Positions 1 to 7,974 of a stretch of 64,000 nt of DNA are shown piece by piece (the stretch's first letter is position 1; each line of letters opens with the position of its first letter). The position numbers and the translations under genes were made by a program. Location of the stretch: assembly GCF_017355955.1 (NCBI RefSeq), contig NZ_JAFFID010000007.1, forward strand, positions 1 to 64,000, read 5' to 3'. The notes under the pieces were generated by a model that ran no database searches, had not been told where the DNA came from, and saw nothing but the letters and a program-made list of their open reading frames with translations. The DNA is from Sabulibacter ruber. Lineage in GTDB: Bacteria; Bacteroidota; Bacteroidia; Cytophagales; Hymenobacteraceae.

Positions 1-22
1 GAGAGTAGGTCGCCGCCAACCC
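1..22 (+). rRNA. rrf: 5S ribosomal RNA, 3' end only
   Basis: The first bases (GAGAGTAGGTCGCCGCC) match the conserved 3' end of bacterial 5S rRNA, which in E. coli begins GAGAGTAGG in the same place. The rest of the gene, and presumably the 16S-23S part of the operon, lies before the window. A strong hairpin follows at once, as expected at the end of an rRNA operon. The exact 3' end is uncertain by a few bases. Confidence 0.8.
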
Positions 23-32
23 CCTTACAAGG

Positions 33-66
33 ACCCCGCCCTGGAAACAGCCGCGGGGTTCTTCCG
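33..66 (+). terminator. rRNA operon terminator
   Basis: ACCCCGC (33-39) pairs with GCGGGGT (53-59) around a 13-base loop, followed by the T-rich stretch TCTTCCGTTTC. It directly follows the 5S rRNA end. Confidence 0.7.
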
Positions 67-400
67 TTTCCGGGAACAGGGGGGAGGGGGGAATTGGAAT
101 GGTTCTATCTCGATAGTGTCAAACACTATTACACCAGTATTATCTGGCCTTCCTTTATCAATACTAGAATCATGCTAGGTGAATCACTACCAATCTGTTT
201 GAACTAGTATATTGTACCCTTCTTACTTGTCCGAATATCCCATTCTTCGATTTTGTATACCGGACAGTATAATAAAATGAGTAGAACTGAAATTCTATCA
301 TTCATTCCTTTTTATCTGTTGATTGTAAATTGACAACTATATAGCATCATATTGTTGTATAAGCAGATTAAATACAGATCATTTACTCAAAAGAAGGTTT
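67..400. other. A+T-rich intergenic region, nothing recognised
   Basis: About 330 bases between the rRNA terminator and the first protein gene. It begins with a G-run and is then clearly richer in A+T than most of the window. I see no tRNA, no ORF and no clear TAnnTTTG promoter box, although the promoter of the next gene should lie near its right end. Confidence 0.5.
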
Positions 401-1816
401 ATGCTCACCGGACGCGTTAATGCCCCAGAGATTAATACCCGACATGGATGGCTTAATACTAATCGATCCTATTCACTAAAAGACTTTAGAGGTAAAATCG
501 TACTGCTTGACTTTTGGACCTTTGGCTGTATCAATTGTCAACATATTCTACCAGACCTAAAGCGTCTAGAGAAAGAGTACGCCAACGAGTTAGTAGTAAT
601 AGGTGTTCACTCGGCAAAGTTTGATGCCGAGAAGCAACAGAATGCCATCCGGCAAGCCATCTTGAAGTTTGGGATAGAGCACCCTGTGGTAAATGATGCT
701 GACTTTGAGGTCTGGAAACAATATGCTGTTAATGCCTGGCCTACGGTGGTTCTCATTGATCCTTACGGCAAAGTCATAGGTCAGAAGCCCGGTGAAGGAA
801 TCTATGACATCATAAAACCTCACATAGATGAACTCATTGATACATTTAAAGGACAGTTGAACCTGAGCCCCATTCCCTTTAGGGGTGAGACTCTGGAAAC
901 AACTGAATTGAGGTTTCCTTCCAAGCTTATTGCTGATAATAAAGGTTTGTTGTACCTCTCTGACAGTGGAAACAACAGAATACTAAAGCTGAATGCCACT
1001 GGCCAAGTACTGGAGGTAATAGGCAGCGGTTCAATTGGTTTCACGGATGGTCCTGCTTTAGAGGCAACATTCAATGAACCACATGGTTTGGCCCTGTATG
1101 GATCTTACCTATACGTTGCCGATGCCAAAAACAATGCTATCCGTAAAGTGAACCTTCAAACCGAACAGGTAAGTACTATCGCAGGTACTGGTGAGCTAAG
1201 CTACTATTTCTTTCATGAGGAGATAGGTGTGCCTGTTAATCCTAACAGTCCTTGGGATTTAGTTATAGAGGGCAACACACTCTACATTGCCAGCGCAGGC
1301 AACCACCAGATTCTCCGCATGGATTTGACAACTGAGAAAGTATATCGGTTTGCAGGTACTGGCCGCGAGGCTCTGGCAGACGGTTCCCTACATGAAGCCG
1401 CTTTCAACCAACCCAGTGGACTTGCATTACAAAATGGAATCCTCTACGTGGCTGATCCCGAAGCCAGCGCTATCAGAGCTGTAAATCTAAACCAGGGATC
1501 GGTGTCTACGCTCATTGGGCAAGGGCTTTTTGATTTCGGTGACGAAGATGGCGACTTTTATGACGCATTGCTGCAGCACTGCATGGGCATTACTGCTCAT
1601 GGTGGTGACCTCTATGTCGCGGATACCTACAACGGCAAAATCAAGATAATGAATCTGGCTAGTGAGCGCATCAAGACCGTGGTAGCTGGCTTGGATGAAC
1701 CGAATGATGTACTCTTCCATGAAGGCCATTTATGGATCACGAACACCAATAAGCACGAGCTCTGGAAAGTAAATCTGCAGACCGGGGAGCGGGAGATAGT
1801 TGCTGTTCGGTTTTAA
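401..1816 (+). CDS. Thioredoxin-fold protein with NHL repeats (NHLRC2-like)
   Basis: Residues 1-150 form a TlpA/thioredoxin-like domain: 'GKIVLLDFWTFGCINCQHIL' carries the CxxC motif CINC and 'AWPTVVLIDPYGKVIG' holds the cis-proline loop. Residues 170-471 contain several NHL/six-bladed-propeller repeats, seen as recurring 'LYVADxxNxxIRKVNL' phrases. This order matches NHLRC2-type proteins. There is no signal peptide, so a cytoplasmic redox or scaffold role is inferred; the substrate is unknown. The gene stands alone after the rRNA operon and looks more A+T-rich in codon use than its neighbours, which may mean it was acquired. The ATG at 401 places the thioredoxin domain at the very N-terminus, as in relatives. 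Confidence 0.85.
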   Translation: MLTGRVNAPEINTRHGWLNTNRSYSLKDFRGKIVLLDFWTFGCINCQHILPDLKRLEKEYANELVVIGVHSAKFDAEKQQNAIRQAILKFGIEHPVVNDADFEVWKQYAVNAWPTVVLIDPYGKVIGQKPGEGIYDIIKPHIDELIDTFKGQLNLSPIPFRGETLETTELRFPSKLIADNKGLLYLSDSGNNRILKLNATGQVLEVIGSGSIGFTDGPALEATFNEPHGLALYGSYLYVADAKNNAIRKVNLQTEQVSTIAGTGELSYYFFHEEIGVPVNPNSPWDLVIEGNTLYIASAGNHQILRMDLTTEKVYRFAGTGREALADGSLHEAAFNQPSGLALQNGILYVADPEASAIRAVNLNQGSVSTLIGQGLFDFGDEDGDFYDALLQHCMGITAHGGDLYVADTYNGKIKIMNLASERIKTVVAGLDEPNDVLFHEGHLWITNTNKHELWKVNLQTGEREIVAVRF

Positions 1817-1882
1817 TCTATGCCCTTGTCTGAGAACATAGGTTAATAGACTCTCTTGAAAAATCAGGTTTCCCCGCTGCTT

Positions 1883-2452
1883 TTACATCACCAGACTAAT
1901 AGGCTGTTGTACTTGGGCTTTTACGCCTTGGGCTTGCTGCAGGTGGCGCTGTTGGTGCAATACCAGAAACTCAAGAGCTTCGCCTAACCGCATCTTAAGC
2001 AAACGGAAGAATTCCACCGGAATAGCCTTCTTATTGAGGTCTGCCTTGGCCGCGGTTGCAAGAAGCTGAAGGAGCTTGTCTTGATGCTGCAGGAACTCGT
2101 CTATCACCCCCTCGGTTAGGTGGCTGTTATGCGGGTTCATGTGCTTGAGTGTTTTGTGCTTCTTGGTGCCATTGGGGTTTACTACCTCCAAAGATTTTTT
2201 CCCTATCCAGGAGTAACGCACTTCTTGAGGTGTGAGCGGAGTAGCTGTGGCAGAGAGGGCTATCTCCACGTGCGGCAGATAGAAGCGGCTGTAGCGGTTC
2301 AGGTGTTCCAGGCACTCCAGAATGCTCCAGCCAGTGGCATGAGGCTTGAAATTGAGAGCCGAACTGTCCAAAAGTAGGAACTCAGTGCGGACGGTACTTT
2401 TCTGGGCTTGGGCCAGTTGCTGAAGTTGGTTGAGGAAAGTGGTTGAGTTCAT
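1883..2452 (-). CDS. DinB-family protein
   Basis: A 189-residue helical-bundle protein of the DinB/YfiT type. The family's metal-binding histidines are visible as 'ILECLEHLNRYSRFYLPH' near residue 45-60 and 'LVLHQQRHLQQ' near 163-173. Family members are small metal-dependent enzymes, some of them thiol-dependent transferases; the substrate here is unknown. It lies 66 bases downstream of the Crp/Fnr regulator on the same strand, and that gap holds a perfect FNR-type palindrome and a TACCTTTG promoter box, so it is probably the target of that regulator. The ATG at 2452 is the only sensible start. Confidence 0.82.
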   Translation of the reverse strand: MNSTTFLNQLQQLAQAQKSTVRTEFLLLDSSALNFKPHATGWSILECLEHLNRYSRFYLPHVEIALSATATPLTPQEVRYSWIGKKSLEVVNPNGTKKHKTLKHMNPHNSHLTEGVIDEFLQHQDKLLQLLATAAKADLNKKAIPVEFFRLLKMRLGEALEFLVLHQQRHLQQAQGVKAQVQQPISLVM

Positions 2453-2471
2453 GGCGGTTATATTTTTTTAT

Positions 2472-2479
2472 CAAAGGTA
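2472..2479 (-). promoter_or_regulatory. -7 promoter box of the DinB-family gene
   Basis: Read on the minus strand this is TACCTTTG, an exact match to the Bacteroidota -7 consensus TAnnTTTG. It sits 20 bases before the ATG, giving a leader of about 15 bases. No -33 TTG is present; that position is occupied by the palindrome at 2501-2516. Confidence 0.6.
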
Positions 2480-2500
2480 TAGGCCTGGCGAATGCCGTTC

Positions 2501-2516
2501 CTTGATTGAAATCAAG
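2501..2516. promoter_or_regulatory. FNR-type operator (TTGAT-N4-ATCAA)
   Basis: CTTGATTGAAATCAAG is a perfect 6+4+6 palindrome containing TTGAT-N4-ATCAA, the classic FNR-type site. It begins 3 bases after the regulator's open reading frame ends. Its centre is about 41-42 bases before the transcription start predicted from the -7 box, the position used by Crp/Fnr class II activators. The regulator encoded next door has the recognition helix ETLSR, the ExxSR pattern known in FNR to read TTGAT. Confidence 0.65.
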
Positions 2517-2518
2517 AT

Positions 2519-3070
2519 TTACATGATGCGGCTCAATGTTTCCGGAGTCATGCGCAAGTAAGAGGCAATGTACTTCTTAGGCACCAACTGGAAGATATGT
2601 GGGCTCCGGCGCAGCAGTCGTTCCAGGCGCTGGGCTGGGTCAGGAAGCTGCAGATCCACTTCCCGTTCAATCTTACCCACCAAGGCTTTCTCCAGTTCCA
2701 TCCGCCAGAACTTCCCGAATACCGGCCGTTTTTCCTGAATCTGGTCGAAATCAGGTTTGGTGATGGCCACCAGTTCACTTCTGCGCAGAGCCTGAATGCA
2801 GTACTGGGACGGCGTCTGCGTCACCAATGACGGAAAAGCGGTAATCAACGTATTGGGGTAAGCAAAGCCTACGCAGATTTCCTCGTGCGCGGAAGGAAGA
2901 TACAGCCTTAACGCGCCGCTTTCCACAAAATAAAGATGCTGTTCTGTCTGCCCTTCCCTGATGAGGAAATCGCCCCTGTTCACGGTAAAACGTTTCTTCC
3001 AGAGCGGTAAAAAGGCCTCTACATCGTCATCAGAAAAGAGAGGAACTTGTTTCAGCAGAGAGGCCAGCAT
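2519..3070 (-). CDS. Crp/Fnr-family transcriptional regulator
   Basis: Residues about 10-120 are a cyclic-nucleotide-binding-type beta-roll ('GDFLIREGQTEQHLYFVESG'), and the C-terminal part is a winged helix with 'YIASYLRMTPETLSRI'. The recognition helix reads ETLSR, an ExxSR pattern like FNR rather than the RExxR of CRP. No cysteine cluster for an Fe-S cluster is visible, so oxygen sensing is not suggested; the ligand is unknown. The protein stops at 'LSRIM', a few residues earlier than most relatives, but the recognition helix is intact. It is followed by an FNR-type box and the DinB-like gene. The divergent neighbour is serine dehydratase, 221 bases away. Confidence 0.85.
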   Translation of the reverse strand: MLASLLKQVPLFSDDDVEAFLPLWKKRFTVNRGDFLIREGQTEQHLYFVESGALRLYLPSAHEEICVGFAYPNTLITAFPSLVTQTPSQYCIQALRRSELVAITKPDFDQIQEKRPVFGKFWRMELEKALVGKIEREVDLQLPDPAQRLERLLRRSPHIFQLVPKKYIASYLRMTPETLSRIM

Positions 3071-3291
3071 AGAGGGTATGATTTTGAGTTCTTTTTCTGA
3101 AAGGAGGCGTAAAACAATTTCAGAACTAATGTTAGCTTTTTTAGCGTTTCTGAGAGGAGAAGATACCTAAATTCTCTTTCTTTCCCGTAATTTTAAAGGC
3201 TAATCGCTCCTGAACGGGAGGCGTAGCGTAAGAAAAGAGAAAGTCCAGTAAACGGAGTGTGGATCTTTGTTTTAGAAGGTGAAGTGAAGAT

Positions 3292-4197
3292 ATGTCAATA
3301 CTATTCAATGATTTTGCGAGTTGGGAGCAGCATTGTAAAGCAACGGGTGAACCGTTGTACCAACCGGTGCTGGCCTACGAGATAGAGCAGAAAGGCCGTA
3401 CTGAAGAGGAAATCTGGGCCGGACTGCAGCGGGCGTATGATGTCATGCGCGATGCCGTAAAGACCGGACTAACCCAGGACATGACTTCGCGCTCGGGTAT
3501 GGTCAATAACGGCGCTAAGAAAGTGGCTGCCGCACCCGTAACGGTGTTGTCCAAAGAGTTTCAGCAGCTCATCAGCCGGGCATTGGGAGCCAAGGAAGTG
3601 AACTCCTGCATGGGCCGGGTGGTAGCTGCGCCTACCGCCGGAGCTTCGGGCATCTTGCCGGGTATTTTAACCACTATCCAAGAGCTGCACGGGCTGGATG
3701 ACCGCAAGATCCACGAAGGGTTATTGGTAGCCGCCGGTATCGCCTTGATCATAGAAACCAATGCTTCGTTAGCCGGAGCTGTGGGTGGTTGCCAGGCCGA
3801 AACAGGCAGCGCGGCCGCTATGGGGGCCGGGGCCATTGTGTATTGCCTGGGTGGCACCGTGGAGCAGGCGTTTGCGGCCGTGGCCATCACCATTCAGTGC
3901 ATGCTGGGCTTGATCTGTGATCCGGTGGCCGGCCTGGTGGAGGTGCCTTGTATTGTGCGGAACGCCAGCGCAGCGGCTATTGCGTTCTCTAGCGCTCAGA
4001 TTGCCATTGCCGGGGTGAACCCCGTAATTCCGGTAGACCAGTGTGTGATGGCTTTGGGCGAGGTAGGCCAGAGCATGGAAACCAAGTACAAGGAAACTGC
4101 TTTAGGAGGCTTGGCCAATACACCTAAAGGCCGCGAGATTGAAAACATGGTCTTGGTGCAGGATGTAGAGATTCTGCCCGATGAGGACACTGTGTAA
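3292..4197 (+). CDS. sdaAA: L-serine ammonia-lyase, iron-sulfur type, alpha subunit
   Basis: Converts L-serine to pyruvate and ammonia using a [4Fe-4S] cluster. The family signatures are clear: 'MTSRSGMVNNGAKK', 'MGRVVAAPTAGASGILPG', 'GGCQAETGSAAAMGAGA' and 'CMLGLICDPVAGLVEVPC', with the cluster cysteines among these. At 301 residues it has the length of the separate alpha subunit of the two-subunit enzyme; no beta subunit (ACT-like) is encoded next to it, so it may work alone or the partner is elsewhere. It opposes the serine-synthesis genes at 12-15 kb. The ATG at 3292 gives the usual N-terminus. Confidence 0.92.
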   Translation: MSILFNDFASWEQHCKATGEPLYQPVLAYEIEQKGRTEEEIWAGLQRAYDVMRDAVKTGLTQDMTSRSGMVNNGAKKVAAAPVTVLSKEFQQLISRALGAKEVNSCMGRVVAAPTAGASGILPGILTTIQELHGLDDRKIHEGLLVAAGIALIIETNASLAGAVGGCQAETGSAAAMGAGAIVYCLGGTVEQAFAAVAITIQCMLGLICDPVAGLVEVPCIVRNASAAAIAFSSAQIAIAGVNPVIPVDQCVMALGEVGQSMETKYKETALGGLANTPKGREIENMVLVQDVEILPDEDTV

Positions 4198-4214
4198 AGA
4201 CTAAATGGTTCTTA

Positions 4215-4277
4215 AAAGCAGCACTCCCGTTTTAAGGCTGATTTACTCAAATCAACCCTAAAACGGGAGTGCTGCTT
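4215..4277. terminator. Bidirectional terminator, hairpin-family member
   Basis: AAAGCAGCACTCCCGTTTTA (4215-4234) pairs fully with its complement at 4258-4277 apart from the central AGG/CCC step; the inner part is GGCTGATTT/AAATCAACC. It lies between two convergent genes. The core TTTTA(A)GG-CTG matches the dispersed hairpin family found throughout this window, while the outer arm GCAGCACTCCC is unique to this copy. Confidence 0.8.
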
Positions 4278-4286
4278 TACAGGCTT

Positions 4287-4817
4287 CTAGTTAACCGTTA
4301 CAATATTCAGGAACTGTTCGTTCTCGTCCCAGCTAAGGCGGATAGGGCTGGTTTTATCCTGCGTAATTACTTCTACTTTCTCAATTCTTTTGATATCGGC
4401 CAGGAAACGGTTCTGGTCCACGGGTTGCTTGTTCAGTAAAACACGCAGTTGCCGGTGGTCTGAAGGGACCTTGAAATAGTCCAGCACATCATTTAGCTTA
4501 AGCAGGGTTTTCCTGTTCTTCAGTTCAATGGCCCAAACACCGTATCGGGCTTTAGCCCCCAGGGGAGCCAAGATAGCAGAGTCTCTGTAGGCTTGAACCA
4601 CCTTTATTTCTTTGGGGTCTACCACTAAAGAGGCGTAATCTGTTTCATGAGCTCCTAGCAGCAGCAAAGGGCCGGTGTTAGAGACGGTGGCCAGGCCCGT
4701 GCGCGTAATGGGTCGTCTGTTCTCTAAAGAAGGCAATAGACTACCCGGTTGGGATTGTGCCCAGCCAGTGGAGGCAAAGAGCATCCCTAAGAGGCTTATC
4801 ACTAATGCTTTTCTCAT
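4287..4817 (-). CDS. Secreted protein with TonB-receptor plug-like segment
   Basis: Starting at the second methionine gives a signal peptide ('MRKALVISLLGMLFASTGWA') and a 176-residue protein; an in-frame start 36 bases upstream would put charged residues before it. The middle reads 'IKVVQAYRDSAILAPLGAKA' then 'YGVWAIELK', which resembles the plug-domain signature of TonB-dependent receptors (roughly 'IESIEVLKDAsA..YGsrGANGVI.I.TK'). No barrel follows, so it is at most a free-standing plug-like domain. Function is unknown. It follows the antiporter gene on the same strand by about 50 bases and may be co-transcribed. Confidence 0.7.
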   Translation of the reverse strand: MRKALVISLLGMLFASTGWAQSQPGSLLPSLENRRPITRTGLATVSNTGPLLLLGAHETDYASLVVDPKEIKVVQAYRDSAILAPLGAKARYGVWAIELKNRKTLLKLNDVLDYFKVPSDHRQLRVLLNKQPVDQNRFLADIKRIEKVEVITQDKTSPIRLSWDENEQFLNIVTVN

Positions 4818-4869
4818 AGAAATAAAGCTACGCTTTTCGGGAGAGATTTGCACAGCTTTTCGTGCAGAA

Positions 4870-6066
4870 TTAATAGTCTGGGATATCGCGTACGCTGTTG
4901 CGGGTGAGCAGCAGACCGGTCATCATAAGCAGGGCAGAAAGGATCACCACAAAGAAGAGCACGCTTTCGTTCATGCCTTCAATGGAATACTGCGGGGGAA
5001 TGCTGTAGAAGAGCAGAATGGTGATCAGGCCTCGCGGAGCAATGAACAACTCTGGAATGAGCGGCACCTTGGCTATCACTTGCAGGTAAGCGTACCGCAC
5101 CAGCAGGATGATACTGAAAATGGTAAAGCCCAGTACCCATACATCTAGCTGGAAAAGCTCCTGCAGGTTGATGGAAAACCCGAAGAGCAGGAAAAAGAAC
5201 GTCCTGATCACAAAGGCACTCTCCCCGTTGATCTGCTTCAGCATCACAATCTCAGACTTCAAAGATTCCAGGCTGATGTATTTGGCCAGTCTGTTCTTAA
5301 TGAACAGATGGGCATTGTTCAGCATCAAGCCAAAACAGAGCACCATCAGCAGAGAAGAAAGGTGCAGCTTTTTACCAATGGAATACAGCAGAATAAGGAT
5401 AGCAATGATCAGGAAGAACTTGATGTGCGTTTTGATCTTATCCACAAAGAACAGCAGCAGCAGACAGCAGACAACAGAGATCAGGAAAATGCTGACCAAA
5501 TCAACCGCCAAACTCACAAAGGAGCCAATGCCTACATGCTCGTTCTGCACGGCAAAGTTAAAGGCCACAATGCCAATGATGTCTGAAAACGTGGCTTCAT
5601 AGACAATGAATTCGCGTTTTTCAGGGGTGAGGTTGGAGACACTGGGAATAGCAATGGCGCTGCTGATAACCGCCAGCGGAATAGCATTGATAATGGCTAT
5701 GTGGTAAGGCACTTTGAGCCAGAAAGCCACAAACCAGGCTATAAGCGCGGCTGTAATAAGAAGCGTGGCCGTGGCGGTAAGCAGGGTTTTCTTGATAAGG
5801 GGCAGCTTCTCTCTGGTTAGCTCCAGGTCCAGGGCGCCCTCCAGCACAATCAGGATCAACCCGATGATCCCGAACAGCTCCAGCACGCTTCTGATACCCG
5901 GTAACGTAACATGAAAGTAAGTAGCCGCTACCTTTAACAGAATACCGGTGGTAAGCAGGAAAATAACCGATGGAATCTTGGAGCGTTTCGCGCCCAGATC
6001 AAACACATAAGAGAGAACAATTAGGCTGCTGAGAATGATAAGAAGGGTATAGGCATCTAATATCAT
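4870..6066 (-). CDS. Cation:proton antiporter (CPA family)
   Basis: A polytopic membrane protein of about 398 residues with 10-12 hydrophobic segments and no cytoplasmic TrkA-N domain. 'LILIVLEGALDLELTREKL' and 'VISSAIAIPSVSNL', followed by 'EATFSDIIGIVAFNFAV', match the Na+/H+ exchanger fold, where the aspartate of 'FSDIIG' corresponds to the ion-binding region. It should exchange Na+ or K+ for protons in the inner membrane. The ATG at 6066 is preferred to an upstream GTG at 6087 because it starts just before the first membrane helix. It shares a divergent region with the lipoprotein at 6224. Confidence 0.83.
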   Translation of the reverse strand: MILDAYTLLIILSSLIVLSYVFDLGAKRSKIPSVIFLLTTGILLKVAATYFHVTLPGIRSVLELFGIIGLILIVLEGALDLELTREKLPLIKKTLLTATATLLITAALIAWFVAFWLKVPYHIAIINAIPLAVISSAIAIPSVSNLTPEKREFIVYEATFSDIIGIVAFNFAVQNEHVGIGSFVSLAVDLVSIFLISVVCCLLLLFFVDKIKTHIKFFLIIAILILLYSIGKKLHLSSLLMVLCFGLMLNNAHLFIKNRLAKYISLESLKSEIVMLKQINGESAFVIRTFFFLLFGFSINLQELFQLDVWVLGFTIFSIILLVRYAYLQVIAKVPLIPELFIAPRGLITILLFYSIPPQYSIEGMNESVLFFVVILSALLMMTGLLLTRNSVRDIPDY

Positions 6067-6112
6067 TGGCGATGGGGTAAGTTGCACAATGCCTATGAAA
6101 GCTTATATGCCA

Positions 6113-6169
6113 GGCTGTTTTACGCCTGTTTTAAGGAAAATAGGCTGCTTTCAATAGGGGTAAACAGCC
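6113..6169. repeat. Dispersed hairpin-family member (nested form)
   Basis: An outer arm GGCTGTTTTAC pairs with GTAAACAGCC, and inside it GCCTGTTTTAAGGAAAATAGGC (6124-6145) forms a second hairpin. It lies between divergent genes, where no terminator is needed. Confidence 0.55.
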
Positions 6170-6223
6170 ACAAGCCGGTCTCTTTACCATCACTAAGATA
6201 CGCAAGCATCCTTACCAACCCGC

Positions 6224-7009
6224 ATGAAATTGCAAAAGATCCTGCCTCTGGCCCTGTTGACTGTACTCTGTTCTGCCTTTCTCAGTAGCTGCAAAACCGC
6301 TGAAATGTACCAGAGCGAAGCACTGCTTCAGCCCAGCAAAGAACTGCCGGTAACCGGCCGCAAAACCATCAGCCTGAAGAAAGATTTCAAGATCGGGAGC
6401 TTTGCCGTGACCGATGTTCACCGCGGCGGGGTAAAGACAAAAGGTGCTTCGGTGGGGCCCTTCTCATCTCAGAAGGTAAGCCAGCGCTTTGAGTTTGCCT
6501 TGCAGGACAGTACCGGTGGTTCTACGTACGTCAGCTGCGAGGCAGGCTTAGATTCCAAGGAAATAAAGCTGGGGAAGATCTTCTCCGTAGGTGTGGGGGG
6601 CGATGACCGGGAAGTGTTCGTGAGCACCATCCATTTGGCCGGAGGCACTCCCTGGAAACTGATTACCAAAGACCCCGGCGCAGACCTCAGCTTCAGCAGT
6701 TTCCTGGGGATCCTGCAGAGCGATGACCGGGAAATCCATATTGAGCCGGTGTATAACTTCAAGAATCCTAACCGGGTAGGTTCCTCCACTATCTTGGGCT
6801 ATGAGTTCAGGTCTGGGAAGGAAGTGTTGGGAGCGGTACAGGTGTTGAACAAAGGCAAAGTGTGGGTTAGAAAAGACCTGAGCTTTGAGCAGCAACGGCT
6901 GTTAAGCGCTGCTTCGGCGTCCTTGCTACTGTACCAGAAGCTGGAAAGAACCAACCCCGCCGAGCCGCAGAACGCCAAAGTAAAAGTACCCATCTCGCTT
7001 AGAAATTAA
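6224..7009 (+). CDS. Lipoprotein, paralogue of the next gene
   Basis: Begins with a lipoprotein signal ('LLTVLCSAFLSSC', lipobox LSSC at residue about 23), so it should be anchored in a membrane facing the periplasm. The rest is 240 residues without a domain I can name. It shares its plan with the protein encoded 31 bases downstream: 'LPVTGRKTISLKKDFKIGSF' against 'MPVQGRSAFRLSLGKEKGFG', and the same end '..VQVLNKGKVWVRKDLS..LLSAASASLLLYQKL' against '..VQTVNSGKVWMKNTLS..LASACGSLLLYNKL'. The pair is a tandem duplication. Function unknown. Confidence 0.8.
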   Translation: MKLQKILPLALLTVLCSAFLSSCKTAEMYQSEALLQPSKELPVTGRKTISLKKDFKIGSFAVTDVHRGGVKTKGASVGPFSSQKVSQRFEFALQDSTGGSTYVSCEAGLDSKEIKLGKIFSVGVGGDDREVFVSTIHLAGGTPWKLITKDPGADLSFSSFLGILQSDDREIHIEPVYNFKNPNRVGSSTILGYEFRSGKEVLGAVQVLNKGKVWVRKDLSFEQQRLLSAASASLLLYQKLERTNPAEPQNAKVKVPISLRN

Positions 7010-7040
7010 TTGTTCCTAGACCTTTGCCCTTAACCCTTTC

Positions 7041-7790
7041 ATGACCATGATCCGCTTTAAAACCCTTTTGTTTTCTGCTGTTGCCTCTGCCCTTTTCAGT
7101 GTTAACGGTTGCTCTGTGCCCGATATGCGGGTAAGTGAGGGCATGTCTCAGGATGCCACTGCTATGCCCGTACAAGGCCGTTCTGCTTTCAGGCTTTCTT
7201 TGGGAAAAGAGAAAGGATTCGGGTTTGGGACTTACAAGTTAGAGGACATCCAGCGGGGCTGGACCCGGCGCGCCGATTACGGCGAGGGCAGTGTTTTTCA
7301 GGTATCAGATGCCTACCAGAAATACAGCTTTGGCGTGACCGATACCACGCAACAGAAAACCTGGTTGGTGCAAGCCGCTGCCATGCTCAACACCACAACT
7401 GCCCAGGCCTCCGGTTGGTCTGTGAACCTTGACAAGCAACGCGAGTTCCTGCAGGTGGCTTTCCGGTCACCGGAGAGCGGGGAGTGGCGCATGACCCTGG
7501 CAGATCCGGGCAATTACATGGAGCGGAAAAACTTCATTGGGAAAATCAGCAATGGGACCAACGAAATTGAGGTGTTCCCGCTATACAAATGGGAAGGCAA
7601 ATCTTTGCCCTCGGGTACCGCGCTAGGGTATGAATTTTCCCGCGAGGGCCATGTCTTGGCTACGGTGCAAACTGTGAACAGCGGAAAGGTATGGATGAAG
7701 AACACGCTTTCGCCAGACATGAAAATGGTACTGGCCAGCGCCTGCGGCTCGCTGCTTTTGTACAACAAACTAGACCCGGAAAATCAATAG
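7041..7790 (+). CDS. Lipoprotein, tandem paralogue of the previous gene
   Basis: A lipoprotein signal ends in 'ALFSVNGC' at residue about 24. The mature part aligns with the preceding gene product along its whole length (strand-rich body, closing motif 'SGKVWMKNTLSPDMKMVLAS'). Both ATG codons at 7041 and 7047 would work; the second gives the more usual signal peptide. The two genes are 31 bases apart and end at a good terminator, so they form a two-gene unit. Function is unknown; a role at the cell envelope follows only from the lipid anchor. Confidence 0.8.
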   Translation: MTMIRFKTLLFSAVASALFSVNGCSVPDMRVSEGMSQDATAMPVQGRSAFRLSLGKEKGFGFGTYKLEDIQRGWTRRADYGEGSVFQVSDAYQKYSFGVTDTTQQKTWLVQAAAMLNTTTAQASGWSVNLDKQREFLQVAFRSPESGEWRMTLADPGNYMERKNFIGKISNGTNEIEVFPLYKWEGKSLPSGTALGYEFSREGHVLATVQTVNSGKVWMKNTLSPDMKMVLASACGSLLLYNKLDPENQ

Positions 7791-7829
7791 CAGGCATCAG
7801 GAACCAAACTGAACTACAACAAGTTACCG

Positions 7830-7868
7830 CCACAGCTACTCTGCCCAGAGAAGCTGTGGTTTTTTCTT
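7830..7868 (+). terminator. Rho-independent terminator of the lipoprotein pair
   Basis: CCACAGCT (7830-7837) pairs with AGCTGTGG (7852-7859), followed by TTTTTTCTTT. Confidence 0.85.
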
Positions 7869-7974
7869 TATATTTTGCTTTCAAGTGAGCATAACTTACA
7901 GGAAATCTGCCACCTTTGTCGTTAATCAGTTATCAGTTTTTTAGCCAGGAGACACGCCCGTGTTTCCGTTTTAT

